Source of the DNA: Chryseobacterium gleum
Lineage (GTDB): Bacteria; Bacteroidota; Bacteroidia; Flavobacteriales; Flavobacteriaceae
Direction of reading: 5' to 3'
DNA length: 64,000 bases
Assembly: GCA_945881885.1 (NCBI GenBank)
Contig: CAMCVI010000009.1
Location: 23,423-87,422 of the forward strand
The position numbers and the translations under genes were made by a program. Of this stretch, positions 51,429 to 59,847 are shown piece by piece. Position 1 is the stretch's first letter. Each line of letters begins with the position of its first letter. The notes beneath the pieces were generated by a model, which was given only the letters and a program-made list of their open reading frames with translations, ran no database searches and had not been told where the DNA came from.

Positions 51429-52913
51429 ATGATTGCAATAGAAACAAAATCTAAGTTGGAAATTTATTTTCAGCAGTATAGAAAAGATATCATCGGTATT
51501 AATCAATCTTTTGTGTCGCCTTTTGGGAAACAAAGTATTGTCTACACTGATTGGACGGCAAGCGGAAGATTGTACCGACCAATTGAAGAAAAACTAATGA
51601 ATACTTTTGGCCCTTTTGTGGCTAATACACATACAGAAACTTCTATTACTGGAACGGCTATGACTATGGCGTATCATGAAGCGCGTTATATTATAAAAGA
51701 CCATGTAAACGCAACCGACAACGACGTATTGATTACAGACGGAACGGGAATGACAGCGGTAGTAAATAAATTTCAGCGTATTTTAGGTTTGCGCATTCCT
51801 GAAAACTTAAAAGAATATACCACCATTCCAAATGAAATTAAACCAATTGTGTTTATTTCGCACATGGAACACCATTCTAATCAAACATCTTGGTTAGAAA
51901 CTATTGCAGACGTTGTAGTGATTCCTGCAGATGAAAACGGTTTGTTTTCTATAGATAATTTCACAAAATTAGTACACCAATATAAGGATAGAAGTTTTAA
52001 AATTGCTTCTATTACATCTTGCTCTAACGTAACTGGAATAAAAACGCCGTATCATAAAGTGGCTAAAATTATGCATCAAAATAATGGCGTTTGCTTTGTA
52101 GATTTTGCTTGTTCAGGACCTTACGTGGAAATTAATATGCATCCAGAAGATAAAGAAGCGTATTTAGATGCGATTTTCTTTTCACCTCATAAATTCTTAG
52201 GCGGACCTGGTTCTTGTGGTGTGATGATTTTTAATAAAGAATTATATAAAAACAACATTCCTGATTGTCCGGGTGGCGGAACGGTTTCTTGGACCAACCC
52301 TTGGGGCGAACACCAATATATCGACAATATTGAAGATAGAGAAGATGGTGGAACGCCTGGTTTCTTACAAGTGATCAAAGCCGCACTAGCTATTCAGCTA
52401 AAAGAGAAAATGGGGGTGCAACACATCTTAGATAGGGAACACGAATTGGTAGACTATATTTTTGAACGATTAGCACCAATAGAAAACATACATATTTTAG
52501 CAGCAGAACATACGGATAGGTTAGGGGTAATTTCATTTTACATTACCGATTTACACTTTAATTTAGGTGTAAAATTACTAAACGATAAATTCGGTATTCA
52601 AGTTCGTGGTGGTTGTAGTTGCGCTGGAACTTACGGACATTATTTACTGAATGTAAACGAAGAAACTTCAAATTCTATCACATGTAGTATAAATGAAGGT
52701 GATTTGACAAATAAACCAGGTTGGATTCGAATGTCAATTCACCCAACAACTACAACAGAAGAAATTCAGTTGGTTTGTGATGCGATTATTGATGTAGCTG
52801 AAAACTTCACCACTTGGCAAGAAGATTACGTGTACCATCCTACTAAAAACGATTTCAATCATAAAAATGATAGTAGACCGGAAGTTGAAATGGTGAAAAG
52901 TTGGTTTAATTAA
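51429..52913 (+). CDS. Class V aminotransferase, selenocysteine lyase/cysteine desulfurase-like
   Basis: 494-residue PLP enzyme. Motifs in order: YTDWTASGRLYRPIE, HMEHHSNQTSWLE (residues 145–157, PLP-stacking histidine), VDFACSGPYV and FFSPHKFLGGPGS with the PLP lysine K255. A cysteine-rich segment VRGGCSCAGTYGH near residue 400 sits where SufS-type desulfurases keep the reactive cysteine. It could release sulfur or selenium from amino acids or act on another amine. The ATG at 51429 follows the promoter; the earlier ATG at 51402 overlaps the -7 box. Confidence 0.87.
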   Translation: MIAIETKSKLEIYFQQYRKDIIGINQSFVSPFGKQSIVYTDWTASGRLYRPIEEKLMNTFGPFVANTHTETSITGTAMTMAYHEARYIIKDHVNATDNDVLITDGTGMTAVVNKFQRILGLRIPENLKEYTTIPNEIKPIVFISHMEHHSNQTSWLETIADVVVIPADENGLFSIDNFTKLVHQYKDRSFKIASITSCSNVTGIKTPYHKVAKIMHQNNGVCFVDFACSGPYVEINMHPEDKEAYLDAIFFSPHKFLGGPGSCGVMIFNKELYKNNIPDCPGGGTVSWTNPWGEHQYIDNIEDREDGGTPGFLQVIKAALAIQLKEKMGVQHILDREHELVDYIFERLAPIENIHILAAEHTDRLGVISFYITDLHFNLGVKLLNDKFGIQVRGGCSCAGTYGHYLLNVNEETSNSITCSINEGDLTNKPGWIRMSIHPTTTTEEIQLVCDAIIDVAENFTTWQEDYVYHPTKNDFNHKNDSRPEVEMVKSWFN

Positions 52914-52970
52914 AAGAAATATATATTAAATTTTTACCATTTACCCTTTACCCAAAACCTTTTACCCAAA

Positions 52971-53843
52971 TCACCTCTTGTGCTTCCAACGTTTATGCGT
53001 CCATAAATAAAATTCTGGGGCGTCATAAATTTGTTGTTCTACTAATTTTAGGAAATTATCGGTGATTTCGTAATTTGGAAAATCTTTGGTATTGCCGTCA
53101 GAAAGTACTTCAAAACTAGCTTCATAATACCCGCGTTTTAGTTTCTTTGTCTTTAAGAAAATCACATTCATATCGTATTTTTTGGCTAACATTTCCCCTC
53201 CGGTATGCACAGGAACTTCTATTCCCATAAATTTTTGCCAATAATGAGTGGTGCTTACTTTTGGTGATTGGTCGCTTACTAAACCATATAAACTATAATT
53301 TTTATTTCTGAAATTAGAGGCCATTGTGGGAATGGTTTCTTTACTATCTATCAATTGACTTTTAAATTTAGAACGTATTTTCCTTACCAATTTATCAAAA
53401 TACGGATTGGCTAATTTTTTATACACGCCATAACCCATAAAATGAATATGATAATTCATAGAAACTGCCCATTCGTAACTGGCATAATGCGCGCACAATA
53501 AGGCAATACTTTTTTCTTTTTTTTCCAAATCGTAATACACTTCCATGTTTGAAAAGGTATAGCGTTTTTCAATTTCCTTTTTTGAAATAGATAATGTTTT
53601 GATCATTTCTAAAAACAAATCGCACAAATGAGCGTAGAATTTCTTTTCTATAATGGTTCTTTCTTTTTCGGAAAGATGAGGTAGTGCTAGCGCGATATTT
53701 CCTCGAACCACTCTTTTTCGATATTTAAAAATGCGGTAAACTAGAAAGCACACACAATCAGATAATAAGTACAATACCGGAAACGGCAAAATAGATAGTA
53801 TCCAAATGAAAGGGTAAATTAAAATATATAATAGAAATTGCAT
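52971..53843 (-). CDS. LpxL/HtrB-like lipid A acyltransferase
   Basis: 290 residues. An N-terminal membrane helix (about 4–28) is followed by the lysophospholipid acyltransferase fold. The catalytic HX4E motif is HYASYE (H119, E124), and SLYGLVSDQSPK plus the C-terminal YLWTHKRWKHK are typical of LpxL/HtrB homologues that add secondary acyl chains to lipid A. It is preceded by a perfect -7 box and is divergent from the rhomboid gene. Confidence 0.92.
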   Translation of the reverse strand: MQFLLYILIYPFIWILSILPFPVLYLLSDCVCFLVYRIFKYRKRVVRGNIALALPHLSEKERTIIEKKFYAHLCDLFLEMIKTLSISKKEIEKRYTFSNMEVYYDLEKKEKSIALLCAHYASYEWAVSMNYHIHFMGYGVYKKLANPYFDKLVRKIRSKFKSQLIDSKETIPTMASNFRNKNYSLYGLVSDQSPKVSTTHYWQKFMGIEVPVHTGGEMLAKKYDMNVIFLKTKKLKRGYYEASFEVLSDGNTKDFPNYEITDNFLKLVEQQIYDAPEFYLWTHKRWKHKR

Positions 53844-53857
53844 GAATGTATTTTTTA

Positions 53858-53865
53858 CAAATATA
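53858..53865 (-). promoter_or_regulatory. -7 promoter element of the lpxL-like gene
   Basis: Minus-strand TATATTTG, perfect match, 14 bases before the ATG at 53843. Confidence 0.55.
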
Positions 53866-53963
53866 CATGTTTTGTTATTTCTTAGAAAATTATGCCATAA
53901 TATGTTTTTCTTATTATTTTTTCAATATTTATAGTACCTTTAGCTTCATTAAAATTATTTTAT

Positions 53964-54602
53964 ATGTATTCTGTTTCCACCATTATTATTGCAATTACAA
54001 CCTTGGTTACGTTTATGGGTCTGTCCAACGTTGCTTTTTTTGACCGTTTTAAGTTTAACATTTCAAAAATTAAATCGGGAGAGCAATTTCGTATGATTAC
54101 TTCTGGTTTTTTACATGCCGATTGGTTTCATTTTGCGTTTAACATGTTTAGTTTTTGGAGTTTCGCCAATTTTTTAACCCAAGAATTTAGCACCCTAAAT
54201 TTTCTAATTATTTATTTTGGAAGTATGTTAATGGGTAGCGTATTAACGTATTACATTCACAAAAACGAACTCAATTATTCTGCTATTGGTGCTTCTGGTG
54301 CTGTAACTGGAATTATTTATTGTGCTATTTTGTTGTATCCAGAAATTGAGTTAAGAATGTTTTTTGCTATTCCAATACCTGGTTATATTTTTGCCTTTTT
54401 GTATTTGGGATATTCCGTTTATGGTATGAAAGGAAGGTATGATAATATTGGTCATACCGCACATTTAGGTGGGGCAATTGGTGGTTTATTAATCACTTTA
54501 CTTTTAGTGCCAAGTTTATTTCAATCCCGATTAATTTTTATTGGCATTTTATTAATTCCAATTGCAGTTTTAATGTATTTGGTAAAAACCAAGAAAATAT
54601 AA
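53964..54602 (+). CDS. Rhomboid-family intramembrane serine protease
   Basis: 212 residues, six predicted membrane helices. The catalytic dyad is S111 in GASGAVTG and H167 in HTAHLGG, with the oxyanion-region residues H51, H56 and N60 in HADWFHFAFNMFSFW. It cleaves membrane-spanning substrates within the inner membrane; the substrate is unknown. The ATG at 53964 is used. A 21-bp tandem repeat tract begins 24 bases after its stop. Confidence 0.92.
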   Translation: MYSVSTIIIAITTLVTFMGLSNVAFFDRFKFNISKIKSGEQFRMITSGFLHADWFHFAFNMFSFWSFANFLTQEFSTLNFLIIYFGSMLMGSVLTYYIHKNELNYSAIGASGAVTGIIYCAILLYPEIELRMFFAIPIPGYIFAFLYLGYSVYGMKGRYDNIGHTAHLGGAIGGLLITLLLVPSLFQSRLIFIGILLIPIAVLMYLVKTKKI

Positions 54603-54975
54603 TTGCTATTAAATAATGCTAATTTGGGGTTGTTTTCCACTAATTTGGGTTTCCAAACCCCTCCGTTGGGGTTTGCAAATGATATTTTGGGGTTCCATAC
54701 TCCTCTGATGGGGTCTTTTACTCCTCCGTTGAGGTTCTCAACGTCAAAATCGGGGTTCCTAACCCCAAAATTGGGGTCTGTTACCTTAAATTTAGGGTCT
54801 TTAACCCCAAATTATTATTCTTTAACCCTAACCGCGGGGCTCTTAACCCCAAATTCAGGGTCTATAACCCCAAATTATCATTCCAGAACCACAACGGAGG
54901 TGTTTTCAATCCTAACCGTGCACTATTTTTCTCCACTGGTGGTTTCTTTTTGGTGGTTATGCTACTAAAAAACAG
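54603..54975. other. Gene-free region dominated by a 21-bp tandem repeat
   Basis: This 373-bp stretch lies between the convergent rhomboid and cytochrome c genes. It contains the repeat described separately at 54626–54940 and about 35 further bases with no visible structure. A reading frame is open through most of it from a TTG, but this follows from the repeat unit being 21 bp. Confidence 0.7.
54626..54940. repeat. Degenerate 21-bp tandem repeat, about 15 units in exact phase
   Basis: GGGGT-type anchors recur every 21 bases: 54626, 54647, 54668, 54689, 54710, 54731, 54752, 54773, 54794, 54836 and 54857, with degenerate units at 54815, 54878, 54899 and 54920. The consensus is GGGGTYYTTAACCCC followed by an A/T-rich AAATT-like part. 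Each good unit is itself a small palindrome (GGGGTT/AACCCC). Units differ a lot in sequence but I find no insertion or deletion between them, so the period is strictly kept. Confidence 0.88.
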
Positions 54976-55542
54976 TTAGTTTTCATATAGATGGCCATTT
55001 GTTATCCATTCCATAATTTTATTTCGCTCTGCTATCGGAATCAATCCTGCTTGTGGCATTGTTGTTGGTATACCGTTTACTGCTCTGGCTTGTATTCTGT
55101 CCCAATGGTTGAGTATGTCGCAAGGTTCTGTAAAATTAAGTCCGGCATGTGGGTTAAATCCTGAATGACAACTAGCACAACGATTGGCTAAAATTTGACT
55201 CACCTGGCTAAATGTATTTCCTTTTGGAATGGTAGCCACAATAACTTCTTTATTTATTTCGCAACCATTTTCATCTTTCGCTATCAAAACATGTTTGCCC
55301 ACTTTTACATTTAAAAATGTAGGTTGGTTTTGAAATGGCTGATTATCAATTTTATATTGAAAATTAGCACCAACTGGTCCCGTTATTTGTATGGTCCCAG
55401 TTCCTGAACATGGGTGTGAAGCAGTGCTTGATACCAACATGGTATCTTGCAAATTGCATGGTATTATTTCGCTATCTTCTGAACAAGAACATAAGCCAAT
55501 AAATACCAATTGTACAAATACTAATTGCTTATTTATCCTCAC
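54976..55542 (-). CDS. Monohaem cytochrome c lipoprotein
   Basis: 188 residues. The lipoprotein signal is MRINKQLVFVQLVFIGLCSC (lipidation at C18 or C20). An Ig-like or gliding-motility-type beta region spans about 30–105 (HPCSGTGTIQITGPVG, then VGKHVLIAKDENGC). The C-terminal cytochrome c domain has haem motif CASCH (122–126) and axial M162 in TTMPQAG. The start is a GTG that overlaps the end of the peroxidase gene by 14 bases, so the two are coupled and this is its likely electron partner. Confidence 0.82.
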   Translation of the reverse strand: MRINKQLVFVQLVFIGLCSCSEDSEIIPCNLQDTMLVSSTASHPCSGTGTIQITGPVGANFQYKIDNQPFQNQPTFLNVKVGKHVLIAKDENGCEINKEVIVATIPKGNTFSQVSQILANRCASCHSGFNPHAGLNFTEPCDILNHWDRIQARAVNGIPTTMPQAGLIPIAERNKIMEWITNGHLYEN

Positions 55543-57316
55543 TTTTATCCGTCAATGTTTTTATAAAACTAATTAAATCTTCTTTTTCTTTTTCAGACAA
55601 TTTCAAATTATCAAAAGGTAAGGTTTGGTATTCTAAGTTCATACCAATTCCGTTTCCGCCACCTAATTGATAAAATTTTATTACTTCTTCTAAAGTATTG
55701 TACACGCCATTGTGCATGTAAGGTGCAGTTTTTTCACTGTTTCTTACCGTTGGTGTTTTAAAAGAATATTTAAGTGGCGCTAATGCATTTAGTTTAAACC
55801 TGCCCACATCACCATCTACAACGGCATTTTTCCAAACGTTACTTTTTGGCACACCAATAACTTCAGATTCTGAGTTGTTGTACCATGGCGGTACTGTACC
55901 GCTGTAAAGTGGAATAAAATGACAAGTAGCACATTTGGCTTTTCCCGCAAATAAATTAAATCCATTTGTTTCGCTTGCGGTTAGTGAAGCTTTTCCAGCA
56001 AAATAACGATCGATTTTTGCATTAAAAGGCATTAAACTTCTAACGTAAGAAGCGATGGCATTTCTAATTTCATAGGTAGTTATTTCTTTTTTGTTGGGAT
56101 ACGCTTTTTTAAACAATGCAACCATATTTTTGTTTGATGCAACTTTTTCTTTTATTTCATTTGGAGAAAGATTAAACTCGGCTGGATTTTTCATAACGCT
56201 TTCTATCTGATTTTCTAAATCTTGGGAACGCATATCATAGAAAAATGATTTTTGAAAAGCGGAATATAATACGGTAGGAGAATTTCGATTGAAACTATTC
56301 TCATGAATATTTTTAGTTGAAAGCTTTTTACCATCTGCAAATGCTTTTTCTGCACTGTGACAAGTGGCACAACTCATTTGGTTGCTTCGAGAAATAGCAT
56401 TATCATTAAAAAGTAATTTTCCCAAAGCTGTTTTTTCAGGCGTAGATTTTGATTCTGCATAAGGAGAAAAGGCATCAGGATTGAGTTTTTTGCCTTGCAT
56501 TAAATCTGATAAATGACCATAAAAAACTTTATTCTCAGTAAAGTTTGGTGTTTTTTCAATAACTGTTTTAAACTCTTTTTCAAAAGCAACGCTCAATGGC
56601 ATCAAATGTTGCTTTATAAACTCGAGTCTATTAAAAGTATCAAAATCAGTGTGGGCATCAATGTATTTTTCTGCATTTTTAGTCAAATTTACTATGTCGG
56701 CATCTATTTCTTGATTGTTGATATCGCAATATATTAAATAAAATTCTTCAATACCTTCAATAGCATATTTAGCTTCATTAATAGAGTTAAATGCCACAGG
56801 AGAATCGAAACCTGTTATCCCTTGTGCAGCAATTCTAATAATTTGATGTTGCATTAATTCATAAAAATGATGATTCTGAATAGGTAAGTCTTTAATATTT
56901 TTTTGCATAAATTTCAAGTCGGTAATTAAAATACGAACTTGTGTTTGCAGTTCTTTTAAGTCCACATCACCGCTAAAAATAATTTCTTCAATTACTTGAA
57001 AACCCGACGCGTCGTTTACCATATTATCATCCGTTTTTATTTCTGGTAAAGCAGGTCCATTTATTCTTCGTGAAAAACCTTGAAAATAATATTCTACAAA
57101 TGGTTCTATTTTTTTATACTCTTTTCTAGTTTCCTTAAATTTTAGCATTAACTCTTTTTCATCTTTTGTCTTTTCAATATCAGTTAAAGCAGCAGTTAAG
57201 GTATCTATTTTTGTAGCAATAGTTGCAAATAATTTTTTTTCTAAAGTTAGATATTTATTATCTACACAAGAAAAAAGAGTAACTAGTAAGAAGGATAAAA
57301 TAATAGTTTTTTTCAT
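55529..57316 (-). CDS. MauG/dihaem cytochrome c peroxidase with extra N-terminal helical domain
   Basis: 595 residues, much longer than bacterial CCPs (about 340). The lipoprotein signal ends at C17 (LVTLFSC). Residues ~20–280 form a helical domain of imelysin-like character (GFQVIEEIIFSGD near 105–117), weakly supported. The C-terminal half is a dihaem peroxidase: CATCH at 316–320 and 462–466, with PYMHNG (M534, H535) near the second haem. It reduces peroxide or oxidises a protein substrate in the periplasm. A cytochrome c gene overlaps its end, and a PhoX-like gene precedes it. Confidence 0.87.
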   Translation of the reverse strand: MKKTIILSFLLVTLFSCVDNKYLTLEKKLFATIATKIDTLTAALTDIEKTKDEKELMLKFKETRKEYKKIEPFVEYYFQGFSRRINGPALPEIKTDDNMVNDASGFQVIEEIIFSGDVDLKELQTQVRILITDLKFMQKNIKDLPIQNHHFYELMQHQIIRIAAQGITGFDSPVAFNSINEAKYAIEGIEEFYLIYCDINNQEIDADIVNLTKNAEKYIDAHTDFDTFNRLEFIKQHLMPLSVAFEKEFKTVIEKTPNFTENKVFYGHLSDLMQGKKLNPDAFSPYAESKSTPEKTALGKLLFNDNAISRSNQMSCATCHSAEKAFADGKKLSTKNIHENSFNRNSPTVLYSAFQKSFFYDMRSQDLENQIESVMKNPAEFNLSPNEIKEKVASNKNMVALFKKAYPNKKEITTYEIRNAIASYVRSLMPFNAKIDRYFAGKASLTASETNGFNLFAGKAKCATCHFIPLYSGTVPPWYNNSESEVIGVPKSNVWKNAVVDGDVGRFKLNALAPLKYSFKTPTVRNSEKTAPYMHNGVYNTLEEVIKFYQLGGGNGIGMNLEYQTLPFDNLKLSEKEKEDLISFIKTLTDKSEDK

Positions 57317-57346
57317 TTTGTTTAATTTGATAGTTTAATAAAAAAA

Positions 57347-57376
57347 CCTTCACTTAAATACATAAGTGAAGGTTTA
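57347..57376 (-). terminator. Terminator of the PhoX-like gene
   Basis: 12-bp stem AACCTTCACTTA/TAAGTGAAGGTT, followed on the minus strand by a T tract (A tract at 57341–57347 on the plus strand). It separates the PhoX-like gene from the downstream peroxidase gene. Confidence 0.8.
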
Positions 57377-57394
57377 ATGGTAATTTAGATGTTA

Positions 57395-58867
57395 TTATCT
57401 TGGAACATTCTTTAAAATAAGCGTTTGTCCACCAGATTTGTAAGATTGTAATGAGTTAGCATTACTTGGATTTAAAAATCTATTTCCTTCTACCCAAGTG
57501 TGTGCATGTACGTTAATTGTAAATGTACCTGGTACACCAACTACATCAGAAATATCTTCCATTGCTCCGTGTTCCCAAATTCCATAAAACATTTGATATG
57601 TACCAGCTGGGTTGTACTTAGTATTTAACATGTTAGCATCTCTGTGCGTCATGTCCATAAATATTTTCTTAGTACCTGTAGCAATGTTATACTGCCAAAT
57701 TAATGAGTTGTGAGTAGCTTCTGGAAAAAATGAATCTCCATCTTCTTGAATGTAAACAAAGTTTTCAGTTACACAAACGTTATCAGGATTGATAATATCT
57801 TGTCCTTTTACGTTAACACCAGTTGGAGAAATATCACCGTCAGCAACAATTTTCAAAGTTCCTGCTAAAGGGTTAGCAGCATCTAGTTTTAATTGGTACA
57901 TTCTTCCCATGTAAGTTTTTTCTGTAGTTCCAGAAATACCTGTTGCTACGAAATAAATTTCTCTGTTGTTAGCAGCAGATCCTTTACGGTAATCTAAATC
58001 TTCAACACGTGCAAACTGAATAGCTTTAAGCGTTGAATTTAAACTTTCCATTTCAGCACCAGTTAAGTTCTTAGCATTTGGTACTTCTACAAATTCTACT
58101 GGATAGTTATTGTTCCATGTCATTGCAGTTTCAATTTGGTTTAAGTCTGTTCTTCTTAAAGCATATAATTTACCATTTTGTAAATCACCAACAGTGTTAG
58201 AAACATATAAATATACTTGACCATTACCTGAATCTTCTCCTAAGATAATAACTGTTTTACCTGGGAAAGCATTTTTGTGTAATGGAACAGCATTTTCACC
58301 ACTAAATTTTCCTAAAGCTGGTAAAACTCTTGACTGATCACCAGGATTTGCCATACCAATTGGGTTAATTGCATGCGTCATTGCGTTTGCATTAGATTCA
58401 CCTGTAGTTAAAAATGTAGGTCCAAATCCGTGTAAAGCAGGAGTTGCCATAGTAGCTGAACATAATCTAAACATACCACCATCAGTATTTACAATGTAAT
58501 CACCTTTAGTAATGTTTAATTTTTTATCTAAATACAATCTAGATACTGCCCAAGTATTTTCATGGTTTGTTACCATAATATACCCACTTCCATCAGGATT
58601 TGCGATAAATCCTTGACCATCTGGAGCACCACCATAAACCATATTATTAGAATTTGGAATGGCATCTTCACTACTTACTAAAGTGAAAACTCCTACGTTT
58701 GAAAACTCTGGTGCCATTTTAATGAATGACGGAGTAATAGAACGATTTTTGAATTCAACAGTCTCCTCTGGAGTTGTTGTAGTTTCGTCATCATCTTGAC
58801 AAGATACGAAACTTGTAGCCACCATTACTGAAGCTACAAATACTTTTAAGAATGAATTTTTTTGCAT
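57395..58867 (-). CDS. PhoX-like (DUF839) secreted lipoprotein
   Basis: 490 residues. The signal peptide is MQKNSFLKVFVASVMVATSF with lipidated C23 (FVSCQDDDE). A beta-propeller-like body matches the DUF839/PhoX family (VTNHENTWAVSRLYLDKK, VIILGEDSGNGQVYLYVSN, PDNVCVTENFVYIQEDG, TINVHAHTWVEGNRF). True PhoX is a calcium/iron alkaline phosphatase; its metal ligands cannot be verified here, so phosphatase activity is uncertain. The ATG at 58867 starts the signal peptide; the longer frame to 58930 lacks one. It lies upstream of the peroxidase–cytochrome pair but ends at its own terminator. Confidence 0.82.
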   Translation of the reverse strand: MQKNSFLKVFVASVMVATSFVSCQDDDETTTTPEETVEFKNRSITPSFIKMAPEFSNVGVFTLVSSEDAIPNSNNMVYGGAPDGQGFIANPDGSGYIMVTNHENTWAVSRLYLDKKLNITKGDYIVNTDGGMFRLCSATMATPALHGFGPTFLTTGESNANAMTHAINPIGMANPGDQSRVLPALGKFSGENAVPLHKNAFPGKTVIILGEDSGNGQVYLYVSNTVGDLQNGKLYALRRTDLNQIETAMTWNNNYPVEFVEVPNAKNLTGAEMESLNSTLKAIQFARVEDLDYRKGSAANNREIYFVATGISGTTEKTYMGRMYQLKLDAANPLAGTLKIVADGDISPTGVNVKGQDIINPDNVCVTENFVYIQEDGDSFFPEATHNSLIWQYNIATGTKKIFMDMTHRDANMLNTKYNPAGTYQMFYGIWEHGAMEDISDVVGVPGTFTINVHAHTWVEGNRFLNPSNANSLQSYKSGGQTLILKNVPR

Positions 58868-59202
58868 TGTTTTAGTTTTTAAATTAATTGTTGCTAAATT
58901 ATAACAACCCATCAATTTTTTTTTAAACATACTATTATATATAAATTAAATTATTGTTAGGTAATTTTTTATGCAGCATGCAAATGTTAACTTATTGAAT
59001 ACAAAACGATAAGAAAAATTAATGGTCTTCTTAAATTTTTGTTTGTATGATAATTCGTACAATATTTTTTAATATTTAAACGGCTGTGAATAGCAATTAA
59101 ATGGTATTTTAAATAATATTTTTTTAGCAGTAGAATTAATTTAAGAATTATTTTACATGATTTATATTTATTAAAACTACTTTTGTGTTCATTATTTAAA
59201 AT
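58868..59202. other. 335-bp AT-rich divergent intergenic region
   Basis: It lies between the PhoX-like gene and the first glycosyltransferase gene. I see the glycosyltransferase -7 box at 59178 and a 7-of-8 -7-like word (TAATTTAG on the minus strand) before the PhoX-like gene, but no gene, strong hairpin or repeat. Confidence 0.6.
59178..59185 (+). promoter_or_regulatory. -7 promoter element of the glycosyltransferase pair
   Basis: TACTTTTG, perfect match, 17 bases before the ATG at 59203. Confidence 0.55.
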
Positions 59203-59847
59203 ATGAAAAGTAAAAATAAAGTAGCTGTAATAATGGCTGTATACAATACACCATTTGATAGTATAAAAAGAGCAATAGATTCGGTTTTGCAACAAACTTT
59301 CCAAGATTTTGAATTACTAATTATAGACGATGGAAGCACGAATGATTCTGAAAGTTTAATTTTAAAATATGCTATACAGCATGAAAATAAAATTACCTAT
59401 TTGCGTCATAAAAACTGCAGTCAATCTGAGTCTATAAATAGAGGCATTTTGCTTACCAATAGCGAGTATATTACCGTTATTGATGCAGATGACGAGTACA
59501 AACCAAATCATTTAGAACTTTGCTTATCTGAAATAAATTCTTTGGATTTGATAGCTTCAACAACGGAAACCATTGTAAACAAAGAATCCGATTATTATGT
59601 GCCTGATCGTTTCAATAAAAATAAGGTTGTTCATGTGGATGATTGCATTTTGTTTGCTACACTTTTTGGAAAAAAAGAAGTGTTTACAAGCTTAAATTTT
59701 TTAGATATGTATGGCGCTGATGCTCATTTTTACGAATGTGCAGAAAAATTATATTTCGTAGAGAAATTAGATTTACGAACTTATGTTTATTACAGAAATA
59801 ATCCAGACAGCATAAGTGCAAAAGTAAAATTAAATAATTTGAGTTAA
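59203..59847 (+). CDS. Glycosyltransferase family 2, short form
   Basis: 214 residues with the GT-A fold: KVAVIMAVYNTPFDSIKRAI at the start, DDGS at 42–45, and the metal-binding DADD at 94–97 (TVIDADDEY). The acceptor-binding part after residue 115 is short, so it is smaller than most GT2 enzymes. Donor and acceptor are unknown. The next gene starts at the base after its stop codon, so the two form an operon. Confidence 0.88.
   Translation: MKSKNKVAVIMAVYNTPFDSIKRAIDSVLQQTFQDFELLIIDDGSTNDSESLILKYAIQHENKITYLRHKNCSQSESINRGILLTNSEYITVIDADDEYKPNHLELCLSEINSLDLIASTTETIVNKESDYYVPDRFNKNKVVHVDDCILFATLFGKKEVFTSLNFLDMYGADAHFYECAEKLYFVEKLDLRTYVYYRNNPDSISAKVKLNNLS

Noticed and set aside
51345..51533. 63-codon N-terminal extension of selO
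   Set aside because: It runs across both divergent promoters and into the neighbouring gene. The ATG at 51344 matches SelO proteins.
54603..54968. 121-codon open frame from a TTG through the 21-bp repeat
   Set aside because: The repeat unit is a multiple of three with no stop in this frame, so openness is automatic. It starts with a TTG directly after the rhomboid stop and the product is a low-complexity heptad string. I treat it as non-coding repeat DNA.
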